64,000 nt of DNA from PFL25 sp046260155 (lineage in GTDB: Bacteria > Chloroflexota > Anaerolineae > Anaerolineales > UBA4823). Below the pieces are notes generated by a model that saw nothing but the letters and a program-made list of their open reading frames with translations, was not told the origin of the DNA and ran no database searches. Location: the NCBI GenBank assembly GCA_046260155.1, contig JBJYXV010000069.1, positions 51,584 through 115,583 of the forward strand, given 5' to 3'. Both the position numbers and the translations under genes were made by a program. Shown piece after piece: positions 16,751 to 26,385 of this stretch; the stretch's first letter is position 1; every line of letters begins with the position of its first letter.

Positions 16751-17139
16751 ATTGACAATTCTGAACCAGTCGTCTTTATCAAGCACCATCGAATCAAGCA
16801 CTGCAAGCTGGAAGCTCTGCAAAAGTACCACCAGGAGGGGACTCCAAGTCTGCAGGAAGGTAAGCCTGGCACTATTGGGTTTCTTGCATATACCAGTGAT
16901 GATGGTGGTGAGGTGAGCTTTTTGCATGTCTTCCTGGATTTCAGGGCGATGGACCATCACCTGGAATGAGCGGGCGAATGAGCCAAGCCAGCATATGGAC
17001 TCATCCAACCCGTAAGTTTCGGTATCTATGGAAAACCAAGCGCAGGAGCTTTGGAGATTATGAAACAGACAGCAGCTCAGGTAGGTGCCGAGCGGCATAT
17101 CAGTACGGACTAGTTGGATGGTTTCCTGCGTCTTAAAGG
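16751..17139 (+). pseudogene. Degraded gene, probable antibiotic-biosynthesis-monooxygenase-like small protein
   Basis: In the frame of position 16763 the translation reads EPVVFIKHHRIKHCKLEALQ and on through GKPGTIGFLAYTSDDGGEVS and GIYGKPSAGALEIMKQTAAQ, clearly protein-like. It is broken by TGA at 16967–16969, TGA at 16979–16981 and TAG at 17111–17113, with coding resuming in the same frame after each. An ATT stands where a start would be, behind AAAGGGGG. From memory the pattern fits small alpha/beta-barrel proteins of the ABM type; this assignment is tentative. The remainder of the 713-bp gap (16570–16750 and 17140–17282) shows nothing. Confidence 0.75.
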
Positions 17140-17282
17140 AATTTCTTTTAGTAAAAGGCTGGTGGAGATGAGGAATGATTGCATCATGCTACTTCTGATT
17201 AACTTTGGTGCATAACTGCTGAATCAACCTCGGCTAGGGTTGCTTCCTTGAATATCGGCGGTGTACTTATACGGACTCTGCT

Positions 17283-18509
17283 TTATTCGTACCGCAAAGC
17301 CTCCACGGGCTCCAGGGTTGAGGCACGGTTGGCTGGATAAAGGCCGAAGAAGATGCCTATGGCGGCAGAGAACAGTACAGCCAATAGCACCGCATCCAGG
17401 GAAATGACCGGGATGATGGGGGTACCGCTACCGGCAGCGATTTGTTCTACAATCAAAGAAAGTCCCCAACCGAGCAAGATACCGATAAACCCGCCCAGCA
17501 AGCTGAGCAGAGAGGATTCGATCAGGAATTGGCTGAGGATATCAATGCGCCGGGCTCCCAGTGCTTTCCGCAGCCCGATCTCGCGGGTGCGTTCAACGAC
17601 CGAGACCATCATGATATTCATGATGCCGATGCCTCCGACCAGCAGTGAGATAGCAGCGATGCCGCCCAGGAAGATGGTCAAGACGCCGGTGATGGTGGAG
17701 GCCAGGTCGAGGAAATCCTGCTGGCTGAGCACAGAAAAATCCTCTTCCCCGATCATGGTGCGATGGCGGGAGCTTAAAATTTGGGAAATCTCCAGAGATG
17801 CCTGGGAAACAGACCCGGAATCTGCAGCCTGCACATAAATGACATCGACCGCATTCGGGGTAGTGCTCTGCAGTAAGCGCGTCTGGGCGGTCGTCATGGG
17901 TACCATGATTTGATCGTCCTCGCTACCCATCGCTGAGCCGCCCTTTTCTTTTAAAACGCCGATCACACGGAAGGGTTGGCCTTCGATGCGCACTTTTTCA
18001 CCTACCAGCCCAGCTTTACGACCAAACAACTGGTCGGCAACCTCGGTTCCCAGGATTACTACCGAGCTGCGCCCGGAAAGGTCGGTGTTGCTGATAAACT
18101 CGCCTTCTGATAGTTCGACATTGCGTACTTGCTGATAAGCAGGAGTGACACCATTTAGGGTAGTGGATTTGCTTTCACCAGCATAATTCAGCTCCACACG
18201 GCCATTGAGTACGGGAGCAACACCTGTGATGGAAGGCGCTGATAAAGGGTCGGAAAGGGCTTCAGCATCTGCCAGGGTTAAGGGTTCTGGATTGGTGACA
18301 TCATCTGAACCACCCGGAATGACAAAGAGCAAATTAGTGCCGACACCCTGGATCTCACCGAGGATCGATTCCTGGGTGCCGTTGCCGATCGCCAGCACAG
18401 CGATCACGGCTGCAACACCAATGATGATACCCAGAACTGTCAATCCAGAGCGCATCTTGTTCGCCAGTAAACTCTCGGAAGCTTCAATAAAAGGCTGCAG
18501 GTAGTTCAC
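17283..18509 (-). CDS. MacB-like ABC transporter permease (FtsX/MacB_PCD)
   Basis: 408 residues: an N-terminal membrane helix (SGLTVLGIIIGVAAVIAVLAIG), a large outside MacB core domain (about 45–265), then three C-terminal helices with the conserved GIGIMNIMMVSVVERTREIGLRKALGA region. This is the type VII ABC architecture, which drives an adaptor mechanically instead of moving substrate through itself. The start is GTG with AGGA seven bases before. It closes a minus-strand operon of two adaptors, ATPase and permease. The substrate (macrolides, peptides or lipids in other systems) is not evident. Confidence 0.9.
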   Translation of the reverse strand: MNYLQPFIEASESLLANKMRSGLTVLGIIIGVAAVIAVLAIGNGTQESILGEIQGVGTNLLFVIPGGSDDVTNPEPLTLADAEALSDPLSAPSITGVAPVLNGRVELNYAGESKSTTLNGVTPAYQQVRNVELSEGEFISNTDLSGRSSVVILGTEVADQLFGRKAGLVGEKVRIEGQPFRVIGVLKEKGGSAMGSEDDQIMVPMTTAQTRLLQSTTPNAVDVIYVQAADSGSVSQASLEISQILSSRHRTMIGEEDFSVLSQQDFLDLASTITGVLTIFLGGIAAISLLVGGIGIMNIMMVSVVERTREIGLRKALGARRIDILSQFLIESSLLSLLGGFIGILLGWGLSLIVEQIAAGSGTPIIPVISLDAVLLAVLFSAAIGIFFGLYPANRASTLEPVEALRYE

Positions 18510-18518
18510 AATAAGATC

Positions 18519-19205
18519 CTATGCATCGGAAACCACGCCATCCCGTATGTGAATGACGCGTTGGGTTTGTTCGGCGATCTCTGGATCGTGGGTAACGATG
18601 ATCAAGGTTGTGCCTTTGTCCTGGTTCAATTTCAGAAGCAAATCCATGATTTCGTCACCTGATTTCGAGTCCAGGTTGCCAGTCGGTTCGTCTGCCATAA
18701 CGATCGCCGGGTCATTAACCAGGGCCCGGGCTATGGCCACACGCTGCTGCTGGCCTCCGGAAAGTTCATTCGGACGGTGATCAATACGATCGCCTAATCC
18801 GACCTCGACCAGGGCTTCTTTTGCCAGCTCACGCCGCTTTTTACCATTCGGTGGGCTGTAGCGCAGCGGTAGCTCTACATTGGTCAGCGCAGTAGATCGT
18901 GGCAGCAGGTTAAAACTCTGAAAGACAAAGCCTACCTTGCGGTTGCGAATCACAGCCAGCTGCTCATCTTTTAAATTCGCCACGCTCTCGCCATCCAGGC
19001 AGTACTCTCCTGAAGTCGGCCGGTCAAGGCATCCGAGTATGTTCATCAAGGTGGATTTCCCGGAACCAGAAGGTCCCATGATGGAAATTACTTCACCGCG
19101 TTTAATTTGAACCGAGAGACCACGTAAAGCGTGTACATCCACATCTCCCATGGTAAAAACCTTGGTCAGGTCCCTGGCATCAACTACGATATTGTCCTCG
19201 TTCAT
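18519..19205 (-). CDS. ABC transporter ATPase, MacB/LolD type
   Basis: 228 residues with Walker A GPSGSGKST, Q-loop FVFQSFNLLPRSTALTNV, signature LSGGQQQR, Walker B AIVMADEPTGNLD and H-loop VTHDPE. This is the standard MacB/LolD-type ATPase of 220–230 residues. Its ATG overlaps the stop of the upstream adaptor as ATGA, and the permease gene starts nine bases after it, so the three are translationally coupled. Confidence 0.95.
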   Translation of the reverse strand: MNEDNIVVDARDLTKVFTMGDVDVHALRGLSVQIKRGEVISIMGPSGSGKSTLMNILGCLDRPTSGEYCLDGESVANLKDEQLAVIRNRKVGFVFQSFNLLPRSTALTNVELPLRYSPPNGKKRRELAKEALVEVGLGDRIDHRPNELSGGQQQRVAIARALVNDPAIVMADEPTGNLDSKSGDEIMDLLLKLNQDKGTTLIIVTHDPEIAEQTQRVIHIRDGVVSDA

Positions 19206-20776
19206 TGCCCGAATCCCCCGCCCCCGAAACCTCCGCTGGGAGGTCCGCCGGAGAAGAAATCTATCGGGGGGTTAAGCACGATTACATCACCAGGCTGCAG
19301 ATCACCCGCCAGGAGCTGGCTGAAGGTATCGGAACTGGCACCCAGAGTGACCTCAATCGCGGTCAGCTGCCCGTTTTCATCCATAGTGTAGACAACTCGT
19401 TTGCCTTCCTCAACACGTACCGCTTGATTGGGTATCAGCATGGCATTGTCGAGCTGGCTTACGACGATCTCTACCGCGGAGGTCATTCCAGGCCGGACAT
19501 CCTGGTCGGCATCCTTCAATTCAACAGTTACTTTAAAATTCACCACGCCCAGTACCTCATTACCCACGGGGGCAACTTCAACAACCTCTCCCTGGTATTC
19601 CTTGGCCAGGATGGCGTCGAAGGTCAAGACAGCAGTCTGCCCGGTCTTAACCTGGTTGATGTCAACCTCGGAGACTTCCACATCGACCCAGAGGTGTGAG
19701 AGATCATCCAGGCGGAAAGCGGGCGTGCCGGGAGAAACCTGATCTCCGGGTTTGCTGTTGACTTCCGTGATGAGACCCGAGAAAGGTGCCACGATATGAG
19801 CCTGGTCCAGCGTGGCTTGGGCAGCAGCAACTCGAGCTTGAGCGGCAGCCAAGTCGTCTGGGTCTGGACCATCCTTGACACGCTCCCATTCCCTCTGGGC
19901 ATCCGCCAGCTGTGCTTCTAGTAAGGTGAGATCAGCCGAGCTGGTACCGTCTTTGATGCGTTCCCATTCGCGTTGTGCTTCATCCAGCTGGGCTTGGGCT
20001 GTCTCCAAATCAGCCTGGCGAACCGCCAGGTCTGTTTCATCTGCTGTGCCGAGTAAATTATTCAGCTGGCGGACTGCATAGTCATACTGCTGCTGGGCAG
20101 CGGATAGCTCGCTGAGCAGAGTTGCCCGGGTGACATTGCTCTCTGGCCGGTTTGCATAAGGCTCGTATTTGTCGCGGGCGCGATCCAGGCGATCTTTTGC
20201 CAGGGTCACATTGGCCTGGGCTTCATCAATGCTGCTTTGGCTGGCATTGGATTGGGCAATCCGCAAGTTGCGTTCTGCGGTTTCAACCAGTTTCTGCGCA
20301 TCGGCGACCGCCTTTACAGCTCTGGCCTGGGCTAATTCAGGGTTTTGAGCGTCTTCGAGGGCTTGTTCAGCTTTCTCTACGGCTTGCAATGCCTGGGCAC
20401 TCTGCACCTGTGAGTTGAGCAGGTCATCCAATGCTTTCTGTGCATTGACCAAATCGGCCTGGGCCAGGATCACATTTTGCGCCAGGGAGGTTTGAGTCAG
20501 GCTGGATAGTTCCTGGTCTTTTTCTACCAGGTCTCCGAGGAGCACATTCACCTGGTCAACCGTTCCAGAAGTCTGCCAGATCAAGTTTGCACTTTGATTG
20601 GCACGCACGGTGCCGGTAGCTCCAATCGTAGCTGCTAATGTGCCCTCTTCCAGGGACACAGTTTGCAGGTTATCCTGGGCGGCTTGGGCGCTGCGCGAAC
20701 TTGAGTAAGCGCGGTAGGCAAAGAATCCGCCTGCTAAAACGCCGATGATTACGATAATCCAAATTGCTCTTTTCAT
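19202..20776 (-). CDS. HlyD/MacA-family membrane-fusion adaptor
   Basis: 524 residues. An N-terminal membrane helix (IWIIVIIGVLAGGFFAYRAY), a split lipoyl domain and a long alpha-helical hairpin (about 115–300) rich in Ala, Gln and Leu. The hairpin carries two close copies of the motif AQREWERIKDG/AQREWERVKDG. A beta-barrel domain (GLITEVNSKPGDQVSPGTPAF and onward) and a membrane-proximal domain follow. The tail is Gly-rich (SGGFGGGGFGQ). It should link the MacB-like permease to outer layers; no TolC-like gene is nearby, as expected for a cell without a classical outer membrane. Confidence 0.88.
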   Translation of the reverse strand: MKRAIWIIVIIGVLAGGFFAYRAYSSSRSAQAAQDNLQTVSLEEGTLAATIGATGTVRANQSANLIWQTSGTVDQVNVLLGDLVEKDQELSSLTQTSLAQNVILAQADLVNAQKALDDLLNSQVQSAQALQAVEKAEQALEDAQNPELAQARAVKAVADAQKLVETAERNLRIAQSNASQSSIDEAQANVTLAKDRLDRARDKYEPYANRPESNVTRATLLSELSAAQQQYDYAVRQLNNLLGTADETDLAVRQADLETAQAQLDEAQREWERIKDGTSSADLTLLEAQLADAQREWERVKDGPDPDDLAAAQARVAAAQATLDQAHIVAPFSGLITEVNSKPGDQVSPGTPAFRLDDLSHLWVDVEVSEVDINQVKTGQTAVLTFDAILAKEYQGEVVEVAPVGNEVLGVVNFKVTVELKDADQDVRPGMTSAVEIVVSQLDNAMLIPNQAVRVEEGKRVVYTMDENGQLTAIEVTLGASSDTFSQLLAGDLQPGDVIVLNPPIDFFSGGPPSGGFGGGGFGQ

Positions 20777-20965
20777 CTCTTTTGCTTCACCTCATTAATT
20801 TCTTTCTTCCATCAGATTCGCTATTCCAGCTGAACTTCATATTGGGTGTATTGCTTTCCTGCCTGGGACAGGTATAAAAGATTTTATGCAATCACATTCC
20901 CAGGGGAAGCTGGCCAGCGAAAACTTGTTTGTATTGATCGGGCGAATCACTTAACGTGGACTCGC

Positions 20966-22423
20966 TTATTCCAGATTCCCATCCCGGTCATCTCGGTAAT
21001 GGAAGCTCATGGCACTTCCAGCAAAGTTTGGTGGAAAAAATGCCTCCTCATTAGTTTCCTGGATGATAATTTCAACCGCAGCAGTCATTCCAGGACGAAC
21101 CTCAGCATCAGCATCGCTGAGCTGAACCTTGACTTTGAAGTCCACGATCCCCTGGTTGGAGGATCCGACCGGGGCAACTTCGACGACCTGCCCGTTATAT
21201 TTTTTAGCCAGGATGGCATCGAAGGACAGGATGACTGGTTGGCCAATCTCGACTCGGTTGATATCGATTTCTGATACTCCGACATCTACCCAGAGAGAAG
21301 AAAGGTCATCCAGGCGAAATGCAGGTGTTCCAGGGGTTACCTGGTCGTTGACTTTGCTGATCGCCTCGGTTATCGTACCGTCAAATGGAGCGGCGATCCT
21401 GGCTTTGTCCAGTGTGGCCTGCGCGGCGGTTACGCGCGCCTGTGCTGCGGTGATATCTTCGACAGTAGGACCATCCTGAACTCTTTGCCATTCGCGCTGG
21501 GCGTCAGCCAGCTGGGCTTCCAATAAAGCCAGTTCAGCCGGGCTGGTGCCATCTTTGATGCGCTCCAACTGTTTCTGTGCTTCATATTGCTGGGCTTTGG
21601 CTTCCAGCAGGTCGGCTTCGGCCAGAGCAACATCCACTGGGTTGGGAGGTGATTGCAAATTCTCATATTTTTGGAGTGCGTTCTCATACTTGATCTGCAG
21701 CTGAATTTGCTGATATTCTAGCCCTTCCATGAATTGCTTATAACGCCTGCGGCTTTCCCAGGGTTGATATTGATCGTCGCGTTTATCCAATTTTTTCTGG
21801 ATGCGGTCGATCATTGCCTGGTTGTCATCGACCTTCTTCTCTAATAAGACCAGGTTGGCCTTTGCCTGGTCGAGTGCGGCTTGAGAAACCGGGGATGTCA
21901 GTGTATTCAGCTTACGCTCAGCTTCCGCAACTGCTTTGTCCGCCTCAGCAATTGCCTGGGAGGCAGCAGCTTGGTCAATATCAGGGTTGCGGGCTTCATC
22001 CAATAGTTCCCGGGCAGATTCAACTGCCTGGAGAGCGCGCGCAGCCTGGGTCTGGGACTCGAATAAATTGTCAAGCGCCGCCTGGGCGGCCACCAGATCA
22101 GCCTGAGCCAGGATTTCAACCGGAGAAAGCGAACCGGGGTCGAGCACTGCCAGGATATCACCAGCCTGCACCAGGTCGCCAACCTGGGAATGCAGTTCAC
22201 TGACAATTCCGGATGTTTTCCAAACCAAAATTGCGGATTGCTCGCTGCTGACCGTACCGGTGGCGCCAACGATTTCGCTAACAGGTCCAGTATCTATTTG
22301 TGTCGGTTCGATATCATTTTTCAGCGTGGTTGCAGGGGATTTGGGCTTGAATACCAGGTAAAGTATGGCCGCGATAGCTAGCACTCCAATCACACCGACA
22401 ACAATGTAAATCGTCTTTTTCAT
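20966..22423 (-). CDS. Second HlyD/MacA-family membrane-fusion adaptor
   Basis: 485 residues with the same layout as the next gene: membrane helix near 5–25, lipoyl halves, coiled-coil hairpin (about 120–320) and beta-barrel (DQVTPGTPAFRLDDLSSLWVDV). Segments such as LALLEAQLADAQREWQRVQDG align closely with the neighbour, so the pair arose by duplication. It ends LEs after MSFHYRDDRDG, without the Gly-rich tail of its neighbour. GGAATTAA precedes the ATG. It is probably the first gene of the transporter operon; a 189-bp gap separates the adaptors. Confidence 0.87.
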   Translation of the reverse strand: MKKTIYIVVGVIGVLAIAAILYLVFKPKSPATTLKNDIEPTQIDTGPVSEIVGATGTVSSEQSAILVWKTSGIVSELHSQVGDLVQAGDILAVLDPGSLSPVEILAQADLVAAQAALDNLFESQTQAARALQAVESARELLDEARNPDIDQAAASQAIAEADKAVAEAERKLNTLTSPVSQAALDQAKANLVLLEKKVDDNQAMIDRIQKKLDKRDDQYQPWESRRRYKQFMEGLEYQQIQLQIKYENALQKYENLQSPPNPVDVALAEADLLEAKAQQYEAQKQLERIKDGTSPAELALLEAQLADAQREWQRVQDGPTVEDITAAQARVTAAQATLDKARIAAPFDGTITEAISKVNDQVTPGTPAFRLDDLSSLWVDVGVSEIDINRVEIGQPVILSFDAILAKKYNGQVVEVAPVGSSNQGIVDFKVKVQLSDADAEVRPGMTAAVEIIIQETNEEAFFPPNFAGSAMSFHYRDDRDGNLE

Positions 22424-22646
22424 TTAATTCCAAGCATCTACAGTATTTTGCAACTCATCATTATAGACCACTCGCTGCTTGCGAGCTGTAAATTGTTTAT
22501 TAGAATCTAAACCGAGCAAAGCTTAGCACATAAGGGGAATACTATGAAGTGCTTCGCGTCATTGTTCAGGGTTAAAGTATATGACTGTAGTCATAATGAA
22601 TCAAAAAATTTTGTGACTGGGGTAAATGTGCATGAATGGCGTGCTG

Positions 22647-22655
22647 TGCTATGAT
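22647..22655 (+). promoter_or_regulatory. Extended -10 element before the sensor kinase gene
   Basis: TGCTATGAT fits the extended -10 pattern TGnTATnAT. Transcription would start about seven bases on, at or next to the ATG at 22662, implying a leaderless message. No good -35 is seen, as is common with extended -10 promoters. The rest of the gap 22424–22646 shows nothing else. Confidence 0.35.
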
Positions 22656-22661
22656 GGATGC

Positions 22662-23930
22662 ATGCAAAGCGCAAACGTAGAACCTGGGCTGCTGCGAATT
22701 TTCCGCTGGTATGCAGGTTTACGATTGGCTCTCTACCTGCTGGCCAGTCTTCGATTTGTATTAATTCCTGATATATTCAACAGGATTGAATTTGACCCAC
22801 TACCCTACCTTGGGTGGACCCTGTTGGGGATGGTCACCCTGCTGGTGTATTTATCTCTCCCTTGGCTGTTACGAAGATTGGGCAGGGCTTATTTACCCCT
22901 GGGCATCCTCTTGGCAGCCTTATCCTTGATCCTGGAAAGGGTGTTCACCCCAGTGGGAGCGATCTGGTTCTGGCAGCCTGACCCTTTCTTCTATGTACTG
23001 TTGATACTGGTTGCTTGGCAGTACGATTTCAGAGCGGTGCTGCTGTTCACATTGGGGACTTCGGCTCTAGAAATTGTGCTTAACCTATTGCTGCCAGTCC
23101 AGACGCTGTATATCAGCCAGATGGGAGATATCACCAATCAAATGGTGGTAATTAGCTCCCTTCTCCTGCGTACGATCTCATTCCTGGTGATCGGGTTTGT
23201 GATCACGCGTCTGGTATCCGCGCAACGCCGGCAGCGCAAAGCTCTCGCAGAAGCAAATATCAAGCTGGTCCAATATGCTGCTACAGTAGAGCAACTGACG
23301 CTGAGCAGGGAACGTAATCGGCTATCAAGGGAGCTCCACGATACCCTGGCACATACTCTGAGTGCCCTGGCAGTCCAGATTGACGCGCTGATGGCGGTTT
23401 GGGAACCCCTACCTGATAGAGCGCAGCAAATGTTAAGTAAAATGCTGGAGACCACCCGGCGGGGTTTGGAAGAGACCCGACGTTCGTTGAAGGCTTTGCG
23501 TGCGGCACCTTTAGAAGAAATGGGATTGGCGTTGGCTTTAAGCACATTGGCGAAGGATTTCACCGCCCGGAATGAACTGGTATTGGATTTGGATGTGCCT
23601 GAGGAGATCAATAACTTGCCGCCAGAGATAGAGCATGGTTTTTACCGGGTGGCACAAGAAGCTTTAGAAAATGTTGATCAGCATGCTGGAGCAAAACGGG
23701 TTCAAGTGAGGTTAGCGGAGAATGAAGGAAGATTGACGCTGATCATAGCAGATGATGGGCGGGGTTTTAATACCCAATCAGAGGCTGCTGAGCACCAGCT
23801 CGGCGTGCAAGGCATGTACGAGCGAGCCGAATTGATTGGGGCTCTGTTGGAAGTGACCAGTAAAGTCAACGAAGGTACTATTGTAAGCTTGAGCAAGGAG
23901 AACGGTGGTGGTGCGCGTATTGATATGTGA
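22662..23930 (+). CDS. Membrane sensor histidine kinase, NarL/HisKA_3 family
   Basis: 422 residues from the ATG at 22662; an in-frame ATG at 22626 would add twelve residues (MCMNGVLCYDGC) that look untranslated. Six or so hydrophobic helices span the first 190 residues. Then comes a short coiled coil, HisKA_3 with the His in NRLSRELHDTLAHTLSALAVQ, and the ATPase domain with NVDQHAGAKRV, DDGRGFN and QLGVQGMYERAELIGA. The partner regulator overlaps its 3' end by 26 bp. Confidence 0.88.
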   Translation: MQSANVEPGLLRIFRWYAGLRLALYLLASLRFVLIPDIFNRIEFDPLPYLGWTLLGMVTLLVYLSLPWLLRRLGRAYLPLGILLAALSLILERVFTPVGAIWFWQPDPFFYVLLILVAWQYDFRAVLLFTLGTSALEIVLNLLLPVQTLYISQMGDITNQMVVISSLLLRTISFLVIGFVITRLVSAQRRQRKALAEANIKLVQYAATVEQLTLSRERNRLSRELHDTLAHTLSALAVQIDALMAVWEPLPDRAQQMLSKMLETTRRGLEETRRSLKALRAAPLEEMGLALALSTLAKDFTARNELVLDLDVPEEINNLPPEIEHGFYRVAQEALENVDQHAGAKRVQVRLAENEGRLTLIIADDGRGFNTQSEAAEHQLGVQGMYERAELIGALLEVTSKVNEGTIVSLSKENGGGARIDM

Positions 23931-24561
23931 TGACCAGGTGGTGGTATGCGAGGGGCTGGAGCTGATCTTGAATACTGATCCTGAGATCGAGGTGGTAGGA
24001 TTGGCTTTCGACGGATCCGAAGCGGTCGCAATGATCCCGGCAGCACAGCCTGACCTGGTCTTGATGGATTTAAAGATGCCGGTCATGAATGGTATCCACG
24101 CTACGCGAGAGATCAAGAAGAAATATCCACAGATCAAAATATTGGTTTTGACCACTTTTGGTGAGGATGAGTGGGTGTTCGACGCTGTGCGCAGCGGAGC
24201 CGATGGATATCTCTTGAAGGGCACACCGCGTGATAAGCTCGTGTTGGCGATCAAGGGAACATTTGTGGGAGAAGCACACATCGATCCGCAAGTAGGAGGG
24301 AAACTGCTGGCTCAGGTGGCTCAAACTCCTTCTCAACAGGATACCACCGTGACCGATAAGCTCAGTGACCGTGAGGTAGAGATATTGAAATTACTGGCAC
24401 AAGGGCTGACGAATGCGGAGATCGCTGAGCGTCTCTTCTTAACGCGCGGCACGGTACGCAATTATGTCAGCGCGGTGCTTAACAAGCTGGATGTGGACGA
24501 CCGAACGCAGGCAGCCATCCTGGCGATCCGGCATGGTCTGGTAAACTCTGAAGATTTGTAA
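23905..24561 (+). CDS. NarL/LuxR-type response regulator
   Basis: 218 residues: receiver domain with Asp9/Asp10 (LICDDQ) and phospho-acceptor Asp55 (LVLMDLKMPV), then the LuxR helix-turn-helix (LSDREVEILKLLAQGLTNAEIAERLFLTRGTVRNYVS). There are three consecutive GTG codons at 23905, 23908 and 23911; AAGGAG at 23895–23900 best serves the first two. Overlap with the kinase gene implies translational coupling. Confidence 0.92.
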   Translation: MVVRVLICDDQVVVCEGLELILNTDPEIEVVGLAFDGSEAVAMIPAAQPDLVLMDLKMPVMNGIHATREIKKKYPQIKILVLTTFGEDEWVFDAVRSGADGYLLKGTPRDKLVLAIKGTFVGEAHIDPQVGGKLLAQVAQTPSQQDTTVTDKLSDREVEILKLLAQGLTNAEIAERLFLTRGTVRNYVSAVLNKLDVDDRTQAAILAIRHGLVNSEDL

Positions 24562-24716
24562 CTGGAAAAATTCTACAGTTTGATTTTTGGGGGTGTGATC
24601 CGAACTGGATTAAAGTCTGAAATTCCCCCGCGATATATGTTTGATTTACCGGCGTATATATCCCTCTCAGCTCCTTAAAATGGATGGATTTCCCAAAATG
24701 AGTAACAAGGATTCCT

Positions 24717-25277
24717 TCACAGGTCCAGGGTAAGGTGAATATCCTCAGGTTCGAGGGCATACAGATCGGGATCGACCGTCTCTGCCAATCTACATCCCTG
24801 GGAAAGATAGAAATCGACTGCTGATCCGGATGGGGTGGCGGACACGTATATACGGCAGGCTCCAGCTGAGCGAGCGAATTCACAGGCCTGTTGGAATAGT
24901 CTTTTCGCGATTCCCTGCCTACGAAAGCCTTGGCTGACATGCAGGAATGCCAATTGGGCCATATCCTCCTGTATCTTGGGTCGAACAACCGCAACCCCTA
25001 CCAGAAGATCCTCCTTGAAAGCCCCCAACAGGACACCTCCTTGCTCCAGATGTGAGCGGCAGAACGCCAGCTGTTGGGAAAGGCTATGCTCCCCTTCGCC
25101 TTCTGAGGACCAATTCGGTATATCCCAGTTTACTCTGATCCGAGTCAGCACGCCATGCCTGATCTTATAGGCATGCGTAATATGCTCCGATCGATCTAGC
25201 TCGGCAAGGCGTTCAATCTCCCCATGTTGCATGCGGGTGAATCTTACTGGAATCGCCCGCGCCTCTTTATTCTGCAT
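24717..25277 (-). CDS. GNAT family N-acetyltransferase
   Basis: 186 residues. The acetyl-CoA-binding motif A reads LAFLHVSQGFRRQGIAKRLF (R/Q-x-x-G-x-G/A), followed by the motif B region CRIYVSATPSGSAVDFYLSQGC. The substrate cannot be told from sequence. No ribosome-binding site is clear before the ATG at 25277; a later Met at residue 16 is possible. The Fe-S protein gene ends 31 bp downstream in the same direction but the two are read towards 24717, so this gene may be the second of that pair. Confidence 0.85.
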   Translation of the reverse strand: MQNKEARAIPVRFTRMQHGEIERLAELDRSEHITHAYKIRHGVLTRIRVNWDIPNWSSEGEGEHSLSQQLAFCRSHLEQGGVLLGAFKEDLLVGVAVVRPKIQEDMAQLAFLHVSQGFRRQGIAKRLFQQACEFARSAGACRIYVSATPSGSAVDFYLSQGCRLAETVDPDLYALEPEDIHLTLDL

Positions 25278-25308
25278 GGAAGATGGTATTCAGATGAGCG
25301 TTCTTTGT

Positions 25309-26385
25309 TCAGAGCACTTCCCTGAGATCCAGATGGCGGGCGGTGGCACGCTGCTGCATCCACTCGGATTTCGAGGTGGGAACTGGCAACACATCAGCTT
25401 CTGGTCTGCGAACCAGGATCAGGGCATCTTCAGGGCAGGCTTGGACGCAAACACCACAGCCCACGCAATGCAGCTGGTCGACCTGGGCGGTTAGATCTAT
25501 ACTCAGCGCATTAAACTGGCAGTATTCCAGGCAATCTCCGCAGGCGAGACAGAGATCTTCATTCACTGTGTTGACAAACGCGGAGCGGGCGACAGCATTG
25601 GCAATGCCGAGCTCGCTGATGCCGCGCAATATTCCACAGGAACAGGTGCAGCAGTTGCAGATGTAGGATTCGCCGTGCTGATTATTGCTGACTGAGTGCA
25701 CCAGGCCGGCATCAGCCGCGATCTGCAGGGTATCCAGGGCTTCTTCCAAGGTTAATGCACGGATATGACTGCTGTTGTCAAATGCTCCCGGGGTTTGATT
25801 GAGCATCATGCAGACTTCGACGGGGTGATCGCAGGGATCGCCGATCAGGGCTTTCTGTTTACGGCAGATGCAGTCCACCACGCCCCAGGCATTGGCATTT
25901 TTGACAATATCCGATGCACTTTCGTAAGGGCGGATCTCCATGTTCATCTGGACACTTTCCCCAACCGGTATTACGCGGTGAACGGCGGGTTCGATTTTAA
26001 GCATATTACCGAATGATTGCTGGTAGTACTGCTCGAAGAGCTGGGCCAGCTCGGCGTCCAAACTTTCCACCTGCATTTCGTAGATACCGACCACAAATGG
26101 CAGCAACCCGTACCCCAGACCGCCTTCAATACGCCCTGCATTGATCAGCCCGCGTTTCGCCATGCTCTTCAACATACCGCGTACTTCTTGGTGGTCGCCG
26201 CTGGTGCGCTCGGCGATCTGGCGCGAACTCTCCAGGGTCAGCCGCAGCATTGAGACCAGTTCGGCCTCTTGTGGGGAGTATAGTTTTTCCAGGAGTTTGA
26301 TATCCAGGCCGTCTGGACTGGGCGGGTAGCCATTGGGCAGGCTGTCAAGGCGCCGCGCCAATAGCTGGTAAGGATTGGGTGGCAT
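25309..26385 (-). CDS. 4Fe-4S ferredoxin-type protein with extra Cys-rich motifs
   Basis: 358 residues. Two ferredoxin clusters stand near the C-terminus: CLACGDCLEYC (from about 279) and CVGCGVCVQACP (from about 307). Upstream are further Cys motifs, CICRKQKALIGDPCDHPVEVC and CNCCTCSCG, which may bind another metal centre. The N-terminal third looks like a winged helix (LRLTLESSRQIAERTSGDHQEVRGMLKSMAKRGLI). This combination is seen in uncharacterised anaerobe proteins thought to pass electrons or sense redox state. AAAGGAGG lies six bases before the ATG. Confidence 0.85.
   Translation of the reverse strand: MPPNPYQLLARRLDSLPNGYPPSPDGLDIKLLEKLYSPQEAELVSMLRLTLESSRQIAERTSGDHQEVRGMLKSMAKRGLINAGRIEGGLGYGLLPFVVGIYEMQVESLDAELAQLFEQYYQQSFGNMLKIEPAVHRVIPVGESVQMNMEIRPYESASDIVKNANAWGVVDCICRKQKALIGDPCDHPVEVCMMLNQTPGAFDNSSHIRALTLEEALDTLQIAADAGLVHSVSNNQHGESYICNCCTCSCGILRGISELGIANAVARSAFVNTVNEDLCLACGDCLEYCQFNALSIDLTAQVDQLHCVGCGVCVQACPEDALILVRRPEADVLPVPTSKSEWMQQRATARHLDLREVL

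Noticed and set aside
16724..17098. 124-codon minus-strand frame in the 713-bp gap
   Set aside because: It is the complement of the plus-strand pseudogene, whose translation is far more protein-like.
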